Shown: positions 49,124-58,533 of the stretch, piece after piece | How positions within the stretch are numbered: the first letter of the stretch is position 1 | How the letters are laid out: every line of letters begins with the position of its first letter | Assembly: GCA_019748195.1 (NCBI GenBank) | Contig: JAIEPW010000016.1 | Coordinates: forward strand, 170,890 to 234,889 | DNA: 64,000 nucleotides | From: Bryobacteraceae bacterium | Lineage (GTDB): Bacteria > Acidobacteriota > Terriglobia > Bryobacterales > Bryobacteraceae | Direction: 5' to 3' | Made by a program: the position numbers and the translations under genes | Notes under the pieces: generated by a model | What the model was told of the DNA's origin: nothing | Database searches by the model: none | Seen by the model: only the letters and a program-made list of their open reading frames with translations

Positions 49124-49378
49124 ATGCCCAGAAAGAACCCAGCGGCCGTCAGGTTGGGCAAGCTACGAGCGGAGAAAGGTCCCAGTTTGGCCGAGACCGG
49201 AAAGCTTGGGGGCATTGCGCGCGCGAAGAACCTTCAGAAGGCACAGGATCTTGCGAGCGACATAGCGAGTAAGGGGGGGCAGGCGCGATCCGCAAAGCTG
49301 ACCCGCGAGCAACGCGTGGACATCGCTCGCAAAGCGGCCGCAGCCCGGTGGACGAAACGCCAGGAAAAATCTGACTGA
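49124..49378 (+). CDS. Small basic KGG-like protein
   Basis: 84 residues with glycine/lysine repeats: AETGKLGGIARAKNLQKAQD, ASKGGQARSAKLTREQRVDI and ARKAAAARWTK. This resembles KGG-motif small stress/DNA-associated proteins and the 70-residue protein at 43954-44166. Basic and probably nucleic-acid binding. It is first in a rightward set of small genes. Confidence 0.6.
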   Translation: MPRKNPAAVRLGKLRAEKGPSLAETGKLGGIARAKNLQKAQDLASDIASKGGQARSAKLTREQRVDIARKAAAARWTKRQEKSD

Positions 49379-49411
49379 GAGATTCGCCCTCGGTTCCCCA
49401 CTACTTGGGTT

Positions 49412-49843
49412 ATGCATCGCCCGCTGCTTGCGTTGTGGCTCCTTACTGCCTCGCTTGCCGCCGAGGAAGAGACCCTCAAAAGGGGAGCCCACCTCCGGCA
49501 CTTGCAACGCCAGCTCGAGGAAAGCCAGCGTGAGGTAGCCCGGATCGAGTCCGACCGGGTCGAGAAGGCCAGACGGGAGCAATCCGTGCCACAAGTATTG
49601 GCCGTCATGGTCTTGATCGGCATGGCCACCGGTCTGCTGGCGGCGTCCCGCGGAAAGAACCCGTTCCCTTGGTTCTTCGGTGGAACGCTGCTGCCGATTC
49701 TGGGCCTCGTCATTGTCTACTTCGCCGTGGGTCGCACGTGCCGCTGCCAGAAGCTGATCTCCTGGAAGGCCCTTGTTTGTCCGCACTGCCGCACGGAGTA
49801 TCCTCCTCCGGCCGCACCCTTGCCGCGGATCTCGCTTCTCTGA
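49412..49843 (+). CDS. Membrane protein with coiled coil and zinc ribbon
   Basis: 143 residues. A signal-like N-terminus (LLALWLLTASLAAE) is followed by a coiled coil (HLRHLQRQLEESQREVARIE), one or two membrane spans (VLAVMVLIGMATGLLAASRG; WFFGGTLLPILGLVIVYFAV) and a C-terminal CRC...CPHC cysteine set. Function unknown; placement suggests a lysogenic-conversion or lysis-related gene, without proof. Confidence 0.55.
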   Translation: MHRPLLALWLLTASLAAEEETLKRGAHLRHLQRQLEESQREVARIESDRVEKARREQSVPQVLAVMVLIGMATGLLAASRGKNPFPWFFGGTLLPILGLVIVYFAVGRTCRCQKLISWKALVCPHCRTEYPPPAAPLPRISLL

Positions 49844-49895
49844 GTAGTCCCATCGTGCGGTTTTCGCCGCCCCGGCAGTCCTCCATGCTGGACGC

Positions 49896-50054
49896 ATGGC
49901 AAAAGAAACCGGCGAGCGCATCTACATCCGCGTCGGGCCCACCCGCTACGCCGTCGTCATCATCCCCGAACCCGAGCCCCGCTCCGGCGCGCTCGTTATT
50001 CCTTTCCCTCACCCCGCCGAAAAGGTACAACAGAAAGCGGAGGACACTGCATGA
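49896..50054 (+). CDS. Small protein (52 aa), prophage
   Basis: ATG 49896 opens MAKETGERIYIRVGPTRYAV, then VIIPEPEPRSGALVIPFPHP and an acidic tail. It is strand-rich and short enough to be missed by usual cut-offs. The stop overlaps the next start (ATGA), which supports both being real. No family is known. Confidence 0.5.
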   Translation: MAKETGERIYIRVGPTRYAVVIIPEPEPRSGALVIPFPHPAEKVQQKAEDTA

Positions 50055-50221
50055 AACGCGCTCGCCTCCACGAGCTGGTCGACCTCATCCCGGAGCACGA
50101 ACTTCTCGCCGCCGAGCTCTTCCTCGAACTCCTGGCCGATCCCATGCCCGCTATGTCCGTCGAGGACCTGGCCATCGTGGAGAGGCTCATCGTCGAGCTT
50201 CGGGCCCGCCGCGCTCAGTAG
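50051..50221 (+). CDS. Small helical protein (56 aa), prophage
   Basis: ATG 50051 overlaps the previous stop. The product is MKRARLHELVDLIPEHELLA then AELFLELLADPMPAMSVEDL and a basic helix end. The amphipathic pattern HELVDLIPEHELLAAELFLE is like that of small antitoxin or regulator proteins in phages, but no partner toxin is seen. Its last 7 bases overlap the end of the convergent tail gene. Confidence 0.5.
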   Translation: MKRARLHELVDLIPEHELLAAELFLELLADPMPAMSVEDLAIVERLIVELRARRAQ

Positions 50222-51021
50222 CGGTAATCCGCCAGAAGAATGTCTCCCGGCTGCGGCCGCACCTCCGCCACGAACGTGATCGTCACCCCGCTTAGAACGA
50301 AGTCCAACCCGAGCTTCAGGCGCATTCCGTTCCGATAGACCCGCAGACTCGCGAATGGCGACGGTGTGCGCGATAGCGTGAACGTGTTGTTCGCCCCGTC
50401 GATCACCCCTGCCGGCACTTCTGCATCCACAAAACTACCGGCGGTTCCCCCGCCGCCGCCGCCGCAGGGCGCGGAGCTGCCGTCCACCCTCACGCAGTCC
50501 CCGGCAACGCCGGCCGCGCCCGAAAGGTTCCCCGCCGCGTCGATCACCGCTGCCCGCATTGGTGCGTAGGTGGCCGCTTTCTGTACTCTCCCATCCAGTT
50601 GCGCTTGCAACCCGGTCACCTGGTTGATCCCCACCGACGTTCCAGGCGCCGCCCCAACAGCGGGTGCCGGCACTCGCACGCCCGCCATGGTTAGCGGATG
50701 CGCACTGTCGATCACCGCCCAGTACTCCTCCGCCGCTGGCCGGCCGTCCACCCACAGGCACCGCACCGTGTACACGACGTTTCCCGGCGAAGCTCCAATC
50801 GTCGGCTCCAGAACAACGTCGAGTACGCCGTTACGAATCCGCTGCTGCCGCGTGCCGCCGGCTACCGCCTTCCCGCCCGCCGTAATGAAGCCCGGCCACC
50901 CGATCACGCACGTCCCGTTCGCTCGCTGCCCCCGAGCGTCATAGACCGTGTCTTGAATCCGCGTCGCCTCCGCGCACAGAGGGATCAACGCCAACATCGC
51001 TATCTTTCGCATAAGGTTCAT
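50215..51021 (-). CDS. Distal tail / fibre-like protein
   Basis: 268 residues from ATG 51021, which overlaps the stop of the upstream tail gene (ATGA); an internal ATG at 51012 would give a leader-like start (RKIAMLALIPLCAEA). The protein is beta-rich and glycine-rich (GGGGGGTAGSFVDAEVPAGV). It ends in a repeated-strand module (FASLRVYRNGMRLKLGLDFV, RPQPGDILLADYRY) typical of phage tail-fibre C-termini. Probably the outermost tail component, with possible receptor contact. Confidence 0.65.
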   Translation of the reverse strand: MNLMRKIAMLALIPLCAEATRIQDTVYDARGQRANGTCVIGWPGFITAGGKAVAGGTRQQRIRNGVLDVVLEPTIGASPGNVVYTVRCLWVDGRPAAEEYWAVIDSAHPLTMAGVRVPAPAVGAAPGTSVGINQVTGLQAQLDGRVQKAATYAPMRAAVIDAAGNLSGAAGVAGDCVRVDGSSAPCGGGGGGTAGSFVDAEVPAGVIDGANNTFTLSRTPSPFASLRVYRNGMRLKLGLDFVLSGVTITFVAEVRPQPGDILLADYRY

Positions 51022-54000
51022 ACCATCCGCGCCGCCGCCTGGTTCTTCGGAAGCGGCAGTGGCCAGCTCAGCAGGCAAATGTGGTCAAAGGCCCAGAACA
51101 CAATGTGCGGAACCCCTTGATTCACCGCCGCCAGGTACTCCGCTGGCCAGGGACAGCCTCCGTTGAACAACGGAACCAGGTACCCGATGTCCGCTTTTGC
51201 CCAGCTCCCAACGGCAAACGGGAACCGGATCGCCTCCAGCGATCGCGCGCCGTTCCGATAAAACGAGCCCCAGCTCAGCGCCTCCATCTTCAGCCGATCC
51301 AGGCCGCTTCCGGCCTTCGCCTCGTATTCCAATGGCATGCTCACCCGCCGGTTCAACCTGCCACCCTGTGGGTACGGCAGCTCCAGCGTGTGGTAGACGT
51401 CCGGATGGGCGACATCGTAGGGAAACAGCAGCTCGAATTTCGCCGTGGGATACGCCGCCAGGACGTTCGCCCGGATCGAGTCGACATGCGCCTTGATCCG
51501 GCCCCGCAACCAATTCGCGTCCGCGCCGCCGTTCACCGCGTCCGGATCCTGATCCTGCGAAGTGAACTTCGCCAGCGCCCGCCCGAAATACGCCTGCGCC
51601 GCCGCCTTGGTGTCATCGTCGTAGAAGCCCATCGAGCCGCCCCGCACCTGGCCGCTCCCGGTCCAGCTTCCCGCCGCACTGCCGCTTACCGTGAACTTGT
51701 TCGACGCCGTCACCGTCACCGTCCGCGTGCCGTCCAGCGTCCGCGTTCCCGCGATCACCACCACGTCCCCGGTTGCAAAGCCGTGATCCGGGCTCGTAGT
51801 GATCTCCGTCCCGCTCAGCCCCGTCACCCCCATAGTCTTCGAAGAGAAGAACCACCACACGAACTCTCCGAACTGCAGCCACGGCGTCAGCCCGGCATCG
51901 CTCATCAGCTTCGCCGTTTCCTTGTACACCGCCTTCTGGAACTCCGTCACGTCCTCCACAAAGCTGCAGTGCGTGCTCTTCAGCGCTGCAAAACCGACGT
52001 CCGTCTCCACCCGCGTCCCATCGTAGTAGCGGGCGGCGAACACCTTCCCGATCGCGGGATCGTCTGGCGGATCCACCAGCTCCATCGAATAAGCCGCCGC
52101 CGCGCTCCATCCCTTCGCGGCCAGGATCGCGTACAGGTCGCTGTGCCACTTTCGCGCCGGGAAGTTGATCGGATTCGAAGCGGCGTCGTCGATCTGCCAA
52201 ACCCCCTCCACTCCCGCGCTCAGATCGCCGCTCTCCGTAATCGTGCCCGCGGCCGACACCTTCGAGGTGCTCCTGGTGAAGCTCCACACGGGCGTCCGCG
52301 CGTGCACTTTCAACTCCCCGGCCCCCGTCTTCTCCGCCCACACGCCAACGAACGTCTCGTTGATGAAGTACACGAAGTGCGCGGCTATGCTGTCCACCGT
52401 ATCCGCTGGGAATACACTCTTCCCCAGCGTCGTGCCGCCGATCGCGACAAACACCGCGTCACCGTCGGCCCACGTGCCCCCGAACGTCACCGTCCACGTT
52501 TTCCACGTTCCTCCCACCCGCTTCCGCTGGTTCCACCAGAAAACCCCGACGTACTCATTCACCTGGCCGTGCAGCCCCAGCCTCTCCAGGTTCCACACCA
52601 GGCGCGCCGGAGCCAGCTTATACGTGTGATCGGTGTCGTAATCGATGGCCGCGGTCACGTTCGTATACGTTTCCGGCGGATCCGGCACGTCCCCGGCATT
52701 CGCCGCCACCATGTGATCGAAATACACCCACGCGTCCGCCGAAGCCGCATTCTTGGTGCCCTTTACCCGCAGCTCCACCACGTGCCGCCCCGCGGCCACG
52801 CCGCTCCGCACCCGCCTCCGCGTAACGACGGCCGGCTCCGCCGCCAGGTAGCAATCCAGGTTCGTCTCCGCGTCGCCGTCCAGCCGGACGCCGGCTTCGC
52901 CCCGATCCGAATAGAGACTCGTGCCGATCCAGAGATCGTGCGTGTGCTGGCAGTGGTACTCGACGGTCACCCGATCGTTCGCGGTCTTCGAACGCCGCGC
53001 GAAACCGCGGAAGTAAAACCCCGCTTCTTCCGACCACCCAGTACCAGCGAACGCCGTCCACGCGTCGCGGCTGCCGACGGTTACCGACCCCGGCCCAGCC
53101 ACCTTCAGAACCCGTTTCCCGTTGGGATCGCTCACACCCCAGTTCGTGAACGTCGCCGTCCATTCCGTGTCCGCGTACGCGGCGCCATCCGCCAGCTTCG
53201 GCGCAAACGTCAGCCACGCCTGGCGCAGCGCATCGATGCCGCGCGCCGTGAAGTCGATCGTCACGCGCCACGTGACGTCGCTCGATCCGCCCGCCAGCTT
53301 CAAGCTCCCCGCGCTGAACTTCAGGTTGTCGTTCTTCCATAGCCCATACAGAGTCACGAAGTTGCCGTCGTACCCGCCGCGCTCAGCCAGGTACTTCACG
53401 TCCGTCTGGGTGCCCGCGCTCGCCGTCAGCGTCAGCGCGGTCGGACTTCCAACGCCCGACACTGTGTACGCCGTACCGTTGATGTAGATCGTCGATCCCG
53501 CCCCGATCCCGGTAAACTTCTCCCCGGACCGCCAGCTCACCGCCGTTCCCGAGATGTCCACCTTGCCCCAGCGGGCTGCCTTCAGCGTGATCGCCGCGCC
53601 TGCCGTCGATGCCATCACCGCCAGGGTCGGCCCCAGCGCCGGCCAGTTCGCCTGGTTCACTTGGTCGCGCAGCGCTTCCGCCACCGAGGTCGCCGTAACC
53701 CCGGTGGCCGGATCCGGCACGATGTAGTCGAAGGCGATGTTCTGCAGCCACAGCGTCACGCGGTCGTACGCCTGCAGGCCGTTGTCCACCACCGTGATCG
53801 TTCCGCTGGCCACCGCGAAGGTTCCCGCCTGCAGTGACGCGTGGTCCCACAGCTTCACCTGCCCCGTCGTGCCGTCGCCCCGCACCGCGTCCAGCGTCGC
53901 CCAGTCGATCCAGTTGAACTTCGGCGAGTCCAGCGGCTGCAGTCCGTCGTAGCCGACATCGAACGTCAGCACCATCCCGCTGAAGTCAAAGTCCGGCAGG

Positions 54001-54203
54001 TAACGCATCCGGGTGTGCTCGAAATAGTTATCCGCGTCCCACAACATCAGGACGCAGAAGTCCGCCTGGTCCCGGAATACCCCGTACACCTTGAAGCCGC
54101 TCGCGCTCGCCTCGCAAAGCGCCGCCGCCGCGCCCCTGCGGTCGAACCCCCGCAGATGCATTGTGCGATCCGGCTGCAGCTTGTGGATCGTCTCCGCTGC
54201 CAC
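51018..54203 (-). CDS. Large tail tip protein with TIM-barrel-like C-terminal part
   Basis: 1061 residues. The N-terminal part (about 1-330) resembles a tail module (FNWIDWATLDAVRGDGTTGQ, VTLWLQNIAFDYIVPDPATG) with Ig-like strands. The C-terminal 500 residues have a glycoside-hydrolase-like pattern (WHSDLYAILAAKGWSAAAAY, EFVWWFFSSKTMGVTGLS, FELLFPYDVAHPDVYHTLEL). That suggests a TIM-barrel domain such as those found in tail tips of gene transfer agents. No catalytic pair was proven. It lies between the hub gene and the fibre-like gene. Confidence 0.7.
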   Translation of the reverse strand: MAAETIHKLQPDRTMHLRGFDRRGAAAALCEASASGFKVYGVFRDQADFCVLMLWDADNYFEHTRMRYLPDFDFSGMVLTFDVGYDGLQPLDSPKFNWIDWATLDAVRGDGTTGQVKLWDHASLQAGTFAVASGTITVVDNGLQAYDRVTLWLQNIAFDYIVPDPATGVTATSVAEALRDQVNQANWPALGPTLAVMASTAGAAITLKAARWGKVDISGTAVSWRSGEKFTGIGAGSTIYINGTAYTVSGVGSPTALTLTASAGTQTDVKYLAERGGYDGNFVTLYGLWKNDNLKFSAGSLKLAGGSSDVTWRVTIDFTARGIDALRQAWLTFAPKLADGAAYADTEWTATFTNWGVSDPNGKRVLKVAGPGSVTVGSRDAWTAFAGTGWSEEAGFYFRGFARRSKTANDRVTVEYHCQHTHDLWIGTSLYSDRGEAGVRLDGDAETNLDCYLAAEPAVVTRRRVRSGVAAGRHVVELRVKGTKNAASADAWVYFDHMVAANAGDVPDPPETYTNVTAAIDYDTDHTYKLAPARLVWNLERLGLHGQVNEYVGVFWWNQRKRVGGTWKTWTVTFGGTWADGDAVFVAIGGTTLGKSVFPADTVDSIAAHFVYFINETFVGVWAEKTGAGELKVHARTPVWSFTRSTSKVSAAGTITESGDLSAGVEGVWQIDDAASNPINFPARKWHSDLYAILAAKGWSAAAAYSMELVDPPDDPAIGKVFAARYYDGTRVETDVGFAALKSTHCSFVEDVTEFQKAVYKETAKLMSDAGLTPWLQFGEFVWWFFSSKTMGVTGLSGTEITTSPDHGFATGDVVVIAGTRTLDGTRTVTVTASNKFTVSGSAAGSWTGSGQVRGGSMGFYDDDTKAAAQAYFGRALAKFTSQDQDPDAVNGGADANWLRGRIKAHVDSIRANVLAAYPTAKFELLFPYDVAHPDVYHTLELPYPQGGRLNRRVSMPLEYEAKAGSGLDRLKMEALSWGSFYRNGARSLEAIRFPFAVGSWAKADIGYLVPLFNGGCPWPAEYLAAVNQGVPHIVFWAFDHICLLSWPLPLPKNQAAARMV

Positions 54204-54204
54204 C

Positions 54205-54402
54205 CTACTTCAAACGCTCCCAGAATTCTGCCGTTCGCCGCCAGAGACGCAGATCCACAATGCCCTCCCGCAGCGCGGTCACGTATGCGTTGTAGGCGAG
54301 CGCGAAGCGGTTCAGCGCCTCCTCGTCGGTCGCCGGCGCGAGTTTCCCCTCTTTTGCGGCCGGCAACGCGACCGGCATCAGAAACAGCGCTCGCCTGGTC
54401 AC
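54205..54402 (-). CDS. Small tail-module protein (65 aa)
   Basis: Starts at GTG 54402, overlapping the hub gene stop (GTGA), and encodes a hydrophobic start (RRALFLMPVALPAAK) followed by a helix (ALNRFALAYNAYVTALREGI). It ends RTAEFWERLK one base before the next gene. A short tail accessory or assembly protein is likely; not recognised. Confidence 0.55.
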   Translation of the reverse strand: MTRRALFLMPVALPAAKEGKLAPATDEEALNRFALAYNAYVTALREGIVDLRLWRRTAEFWERLK

Positions 54403-57400
54403 AGGTAGATACTCACCGAAAGATCGGCCCCAGGAAACGTCGTACCCACTGCGGTGACGTCCAGCCGGATGTTCTGGTTCGCCGGGATCGCCGGCGCTGA
54501 AGCAAGCTCCGTGGCGCTCGCCGTGACGCTCGTTGCTCCGGCCGCGATCGTCAGCGTCAGCCAATCCGCCGTGCCCAGCAGAATCTTCACGCTCAGCCCG
54601 GCGCCAGTGGGTGCCTGCTTCACCTCCGCCTTCACCTTTACCGCCGGCGTGCCGCGGTTCAGCGAAATTCGCGAAGCCACATCGCTCGCGATCGCCAGCG
54701 TCCCTTGAACTACAAGATTGATCTGGCTCTGAAACTCCGTCTCCGGCTCGCCCAGATCTCGCCACAGGAAAAAATCCTGCACCGGGCTGGCGACCTCCAC
54801 CGCTTCATTTCCACCGCCATCCACCGGGATCAGCGTGCACAGCAAAGCCTCCCGGCTGTGGCCCGCCAGATCCACGGAGTACTCGGGTATCAGGCTGGGC
54901 GTCCACGCCGCCACGTTCACCGGCGACGTATCTACCACCTTCAGCCATTCCGGTTCTTCCGTGATAAACCGGCTCGTCGCGTCCGGCGCCTCCACCCACG
55001 TGCCCTCGATCGTCAACGTCGTGGCCGTGTTGCTCGCGATCTTGTAGACGTGCCCCCGTCCTTTGCCAGTCAGAATCCGCAGCAGCTTGCCCCGAGCCTC
55101 TTTCGCATTCAGGCCCCCCGTGAATCGCCGCGCCGTCCCCCCGCCGGCGTGCGCGCCATTGCCCGCCGATCCGTTCAGGCTGAATGTGTTCGCATCCACA
55201 ACCGTGATCGTCCACACCCCGTTCGCCGCCGTGTTCCCCGTCACGTAATCGATTCGAACCCGGTTCCCGGTTGCGTAGCCGTGCCCCGCCGCCGTCACCA
55301 CGATCGGACTCGCGTTGCTCGTTCCGCTGATGTAAACGGGACCTTCGACATTCAGCGAGTTGTCGAAGTTCGGCTCCGTGATCGTGTCCGCCGTCACCGC
55401 CGTCGGCTTCGTGCGCATCACCAGCAGGTAGCGCTCCCCTTGGCCGAAGCTCATCACGTTCGCCGCCGGGGCGTATGACGCCACGTCGATTGTCAGCGTG
55501 TCGGATGTGTTCGACACTACCCGGAAACTCCAATTGGGGCAGATATCCAGGCCCATGTCCGCGCCCACGATGCTGCAGTCATACCCCGCCCATTGGTTCA
55601 CCGTCCAATAAGCGTTCGCGCAGGTGATCTTGTCCGGCGCGGTGATGCCCGTCACTTCGGCTGCGAACACCCCCGCGTTCCGCACCTTCTTCACTTTGAT
55701 CCGCAGCACGTCAAACTCCGGGTCGGGAAGCGGCTTCGAAGCCTGCTGCAGGTTCAGCGGCCCTCCGAACGTCACCTGCGCCGGCTGCCCGCCGACCGTC
55801 CCTGTGTACAGCGGCTTCAACGGCCCTTCACCCACGAACAAGGCGTACTGCGCCGTCCCGGCGTCCCAATCCAGTTCCGGAACTGTAATCGTATTCGTGC
55901 TGGTCCCTGCCGGAACCGCGATTCGGCAGGGCAGGGAAGGCGGCGACACTTGCCCGCTCCCGTTCAGCGCGACCAGCCACACGTAGTAGTCCCGCCCGCC
56001 GGCGAGCTGCCCTCCCGTCGGCGCCGTCGAGCCTTCATTCGGAACGAACGGCGGCCGAAGACCGGCAGGAAACGTATTAACCGGAGGCACGGCCCTCACC
56101 CGAAAATGCCACTTGTCATTCTCATCCCGGCTCGTCGACATCCCAAAGAACCGTTCAAACCCCCACATCGGATCCGGATCGAGGAAAGCCGAGCCCGCCG
56201 AAACCTGCCCGCCCAACGGATACGGAGGCCGCGCCTCGCGGTTCCGCCTGCTCGACGAATAGCGCGGCGCGTCCTCTTGCCCATACGTGTCCAGGTACCA
56301 CTCGTCCGAGTGGAATGCCACCACCAGCCTGCAGGTCTCGAAGTTCGTCCCCGGAGTTATCCGCATCACGCGCACCACCTGGTTCGCCAAGCCCCACTCC
56401 GGCTCGTCCAACACGCACAGTGCGCCCATCCACAAATGCACCGCCCGGAAAGTCGTCTCGAACTCCCACCAGTAGCTTCCGCCCGGATCGCCCTCCGGTG
56501 GATTGCGCGGATTGCCGCGACGCTGCGCCGCCAGCGCCGCCGCCGTCACCCGCTTGGCCTGATCGAAATTGTTCACCCCACGCATCGCAAGAGACCACGG
56601 CGTCTCCTGGTTCCCGTCCCGAACAAGCGCTTCCCGATCGACCACCGTGATCGAATCCGGCGAAAAATTGTTGTGCAGGTCTTGGAACCGGAAGCTCACC
56701 CGGTTCGGCAGCTCGCCGCCCGACGCCGCCGGGCCCACCAGGTGCAACGTCGACCGGCCGTTTCGCCGAATAATGTTCGACCGGTCGAACCGGTAAGCGG
56801 CGTATCCGTTGGCTGCGCTCCCCGTCGCCAGCTTCGACGCGATCGGCGTGTTGTAGTTCGAGCCCGCTACCGCCGCCGGCTGCTGCTGCGCCAGCGTCGA
56901 CATCGCGATCGCCATCAGCTTCCCGCCGTTCGCCGAGTTCGGCACTAGCAGAATTCTGGCGCCGTTCCGCAACCCACGCACCACTTGCGCCGCCGATTCA
57001 AATCCGCTTCCACCCTCCGGAAGCGCGTAGGACGCCAGAAATCGCGGATGCACCCGGCTCCGGCCCGCCTGATCCTTGAACCCGATCGCGTAGTCGAAGA
57101 ACACCGCCGCGTCAAACCAGCTCTGCAGGTCGAACAGCTCGTACCGGTAGCCCAGCCACACCAGCGTGTCCATCAGAACCCACGCCGGATTCATGTTCCC
57201 GCCGCCGCCCGTAAACGGCACCGTCTGCGGCGCGCCCACTTTGTCCCACGCCGGCGCCACGGGGTCCGTGTAGCGCCGCAGCCGCGGCCCCCTCACCAGC
57301 ACCTGCACTCTCGGGACGCTCGCGCTGTCGGTCAGCTTGCGCGGAACCACCACCGCGATCGCGCACATCGACCCGTATGGATCTCCCTTCCCGTCCCAGC

Positions 57401-58478
57401 GCGGCAGTGCGTTCGGCGCGCCGCCGCGCCTCCCCCGGTTGATCAGGTACCACGCGAAGTTCGGGTCTTGTACCTTTTTCGATTGGTGATTCATGTCCGT
57501 CGCGGCCGGAACCTCCACGTCGTTCACAATCACCTTCTCGATGTCATCCACCTCGCCGTAGCAGACGATCGCTTCCACGCCCGTCGTGTTCCCGTCTCCG
57601 GCGGTATTGGCGATCACCGGACTAACCCAGCTCGTCCCGTACACCAGCGGAACAGCCTGCCCGAATTTCGCTTCGTTCGACGTGTTCGCGCCGTCCACGT
57701 ATTGCTCCCCGTACGGCCGCGATCGCCAGCTCGCCGGCGGGTCCCACTGCACCCCGCCGAACCGCCCCGTCGCCCGCGCCGCCGAGTCCTGCTTGTACAT
57801 CCCCCGCGCCTCGCAGTCCGTCTTCGTGTAATTGCACTTCGCGTACGGTGTCGAGCCGCTCTCGAAGTTCCCTACCGGGTTCGTCGGATGGTCCGGAGCG
57901 TAGCCGCACTCCCAGAACCAGGAGTCCTCCTTCTCCGCTCCCTCCAACCGCTCCGCCGCGGTCGCTGGAAACACCCAGGGACACCGCCGCTGCACCCGCA
58001 CCACTGGGAGTTGCATCCGCTGAAAATCCAGCAGCGACGTCGCCGTGACGCTCAGCGTCGTCTCATCCCGGTTCGGCGCCGACCGGATCCGTCCCACGAA
58101 CTTCGTGATTTCATCGATCGAGAAGTCGTTCGCCCCAACGTTCCACTGCACGAACGTCAGCTTCAGCTCCGCGCCGGCGAACCCCTTGGCCAGCTCGTAA
58201 TTCGTCCACAGAAACTTATCCGCGTCGTTCAGCGCCAGCGTCACCGCCGGCGTCACGTCTATGCCGCCCTCGCTCAGAGCCTGCAGCGCCGCCACTTCCT
58301 GATTCAAAATCCGCGGCAGGTAGTCCTGCCCCCCGTATTGCCAGGTCCCGTCCGCGGCCCGCAGACCATGCGTGCACACCCGCAGCACCGCGCCGTCGGC
58401 GAATGTGATCGTAGCCAGCAGCAGCGGCTGAAAGCTCTGCGCCAGCTCCTTCGCATCTTTGATCAGCCCTACCGGCAT
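54399..58478 (-). CDS. Tail hub / host-specificity-like protein, 1359 aa
   Basis: 1359 residues. The first 260 residues look like the DUF2163/minor-tail L type: TLSVTATSLLDFQRMQLPVV, CPWVFP, and a cysteine set (FWECGYAP, YAKCNYTKTDCEARGMY) that may bind a metal or Fe-S cluster. The middle resembles a tail-hub (gpJ-like) body with PLVYGTSWVSPVIANT, and the C-terminus has fibronectin-like strands (RDYYVWLVALNGSGQVSPPS). In siphoviruses such proteins cap the tail tube. This fusion joins the L-type and J-type parts in one chain. Confidence 0.75.
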   Translation of the reverse strand: MPVGLIKDAKELAQSFQPLLLATITFADGAVLRVCTHGLRAADGTWQYGGQDYLPRILNQEVAALQALSEGGIDVTPAVTLALNDADKFLWTNYELAKGFAGAELKLTFVQWNVGANDFSIDEITKFVGRIRSAPNRDETTLSVTATSLLDFQRMQLPVVRVQRRCPWVFPATAAERLEGAEKEDSWFWECGYAPDHPTNPVGNFESGSTPYAKCNYTKTDCEARGMYKQDSAARATGRFGGVQWDPPASWRSRPYGEQYVDGANTSNEAKFGQAVPLVYGTSWVSPVIANTAGDGNTTGVEAIVCYGEVDDIEKVIVNDVEVPAATDMNHQSKKVQDPNFAWYLINRGRRGGAPNALPRWDGKGDPYGSMCAIAVVVPRKLTDSASVPRVQVLVRGPRLRRYTDPVAPAWDKVGAPQTVPFTGGGGNMNPAWVLMDTLVWLGYRYELFDLQSWFDAAVFFDYAIGFKDQAGRSRVHPRFLASYALPEGGSGFESAAQVVRGLRNGARILLVPNSANGGKLMAIAMSTLAQQQPAAVAGSNYNTPIASKLATGSAANGYAAYRFDRSNIIRRNGRSTLHLVGPAASGGELPNRVSFRFQDLHNNFSPDSITVVDREALVRDGNQETPWSLAMRGVNNFDQAKRVTAAALAAQRRGNPRNPPEGDPGGSYWWEFETTFRAVHLWMGALCVLDEPEWGLANQVVRVMRITPGTNFETCRLVVAFHSDEWYLDTYGQEDAPRYSSSRRNREARPPYPLGGQVSAGSAFLDPDPMWGFERFFGMSTSRDENDKWHFRVRAVPPVNTFPAGLRPPFVPNEGSTAPTGGQLAGGRDYYVWLVALNGSGQVSPPSLPCRIAVPAGTSTNTITVPELDWDAGTAQYALFVGEGPLKPLYTGTVGGQPAQVTFGGPLNLQQASKPLPDPEFDVLRIKVKKVRNAGVFAAEVTGITAPDKITCANAYWTVNQWAGYDCSIVGADMGLDICPNWSFRVVSNTSDTLTIDVASYAPAANVMSFGQGERYLLVMRTKPTAVTADTITEPNFDNSLNVEGPVYISGTSNASPIVVTAAGHGYATGNRVRIDYVTGNTAANGVWTITVVDANTFSLNGSAGNGAHAGGGTARRFTGGLNAKEARGKLLRILTGKGRGHVYKIASNTATTLTIEGTWVEAPDATSRFITEEPEWLKVVDTSPVNVAAWTPSLIPEYSVDLAGHSREALLCTLIPVDGGGNEAVEVASPVQDFFLWRDLGEPETEFQSQINLVVQGTLAIASDVASRISLNRGTPAVKVKAEVKQAPTGAGLSVKILLGTADWLTLTIAAGATSVTASATELASAPAIPANQNIRLDVTAVGTTFPGADLSVSIYL

Positions 58479-58533
58479 ATGTTGGCCTTCAGATTTATTG
58501 AGAAAACTGCGCTAGAATTTACACTCATTACAC

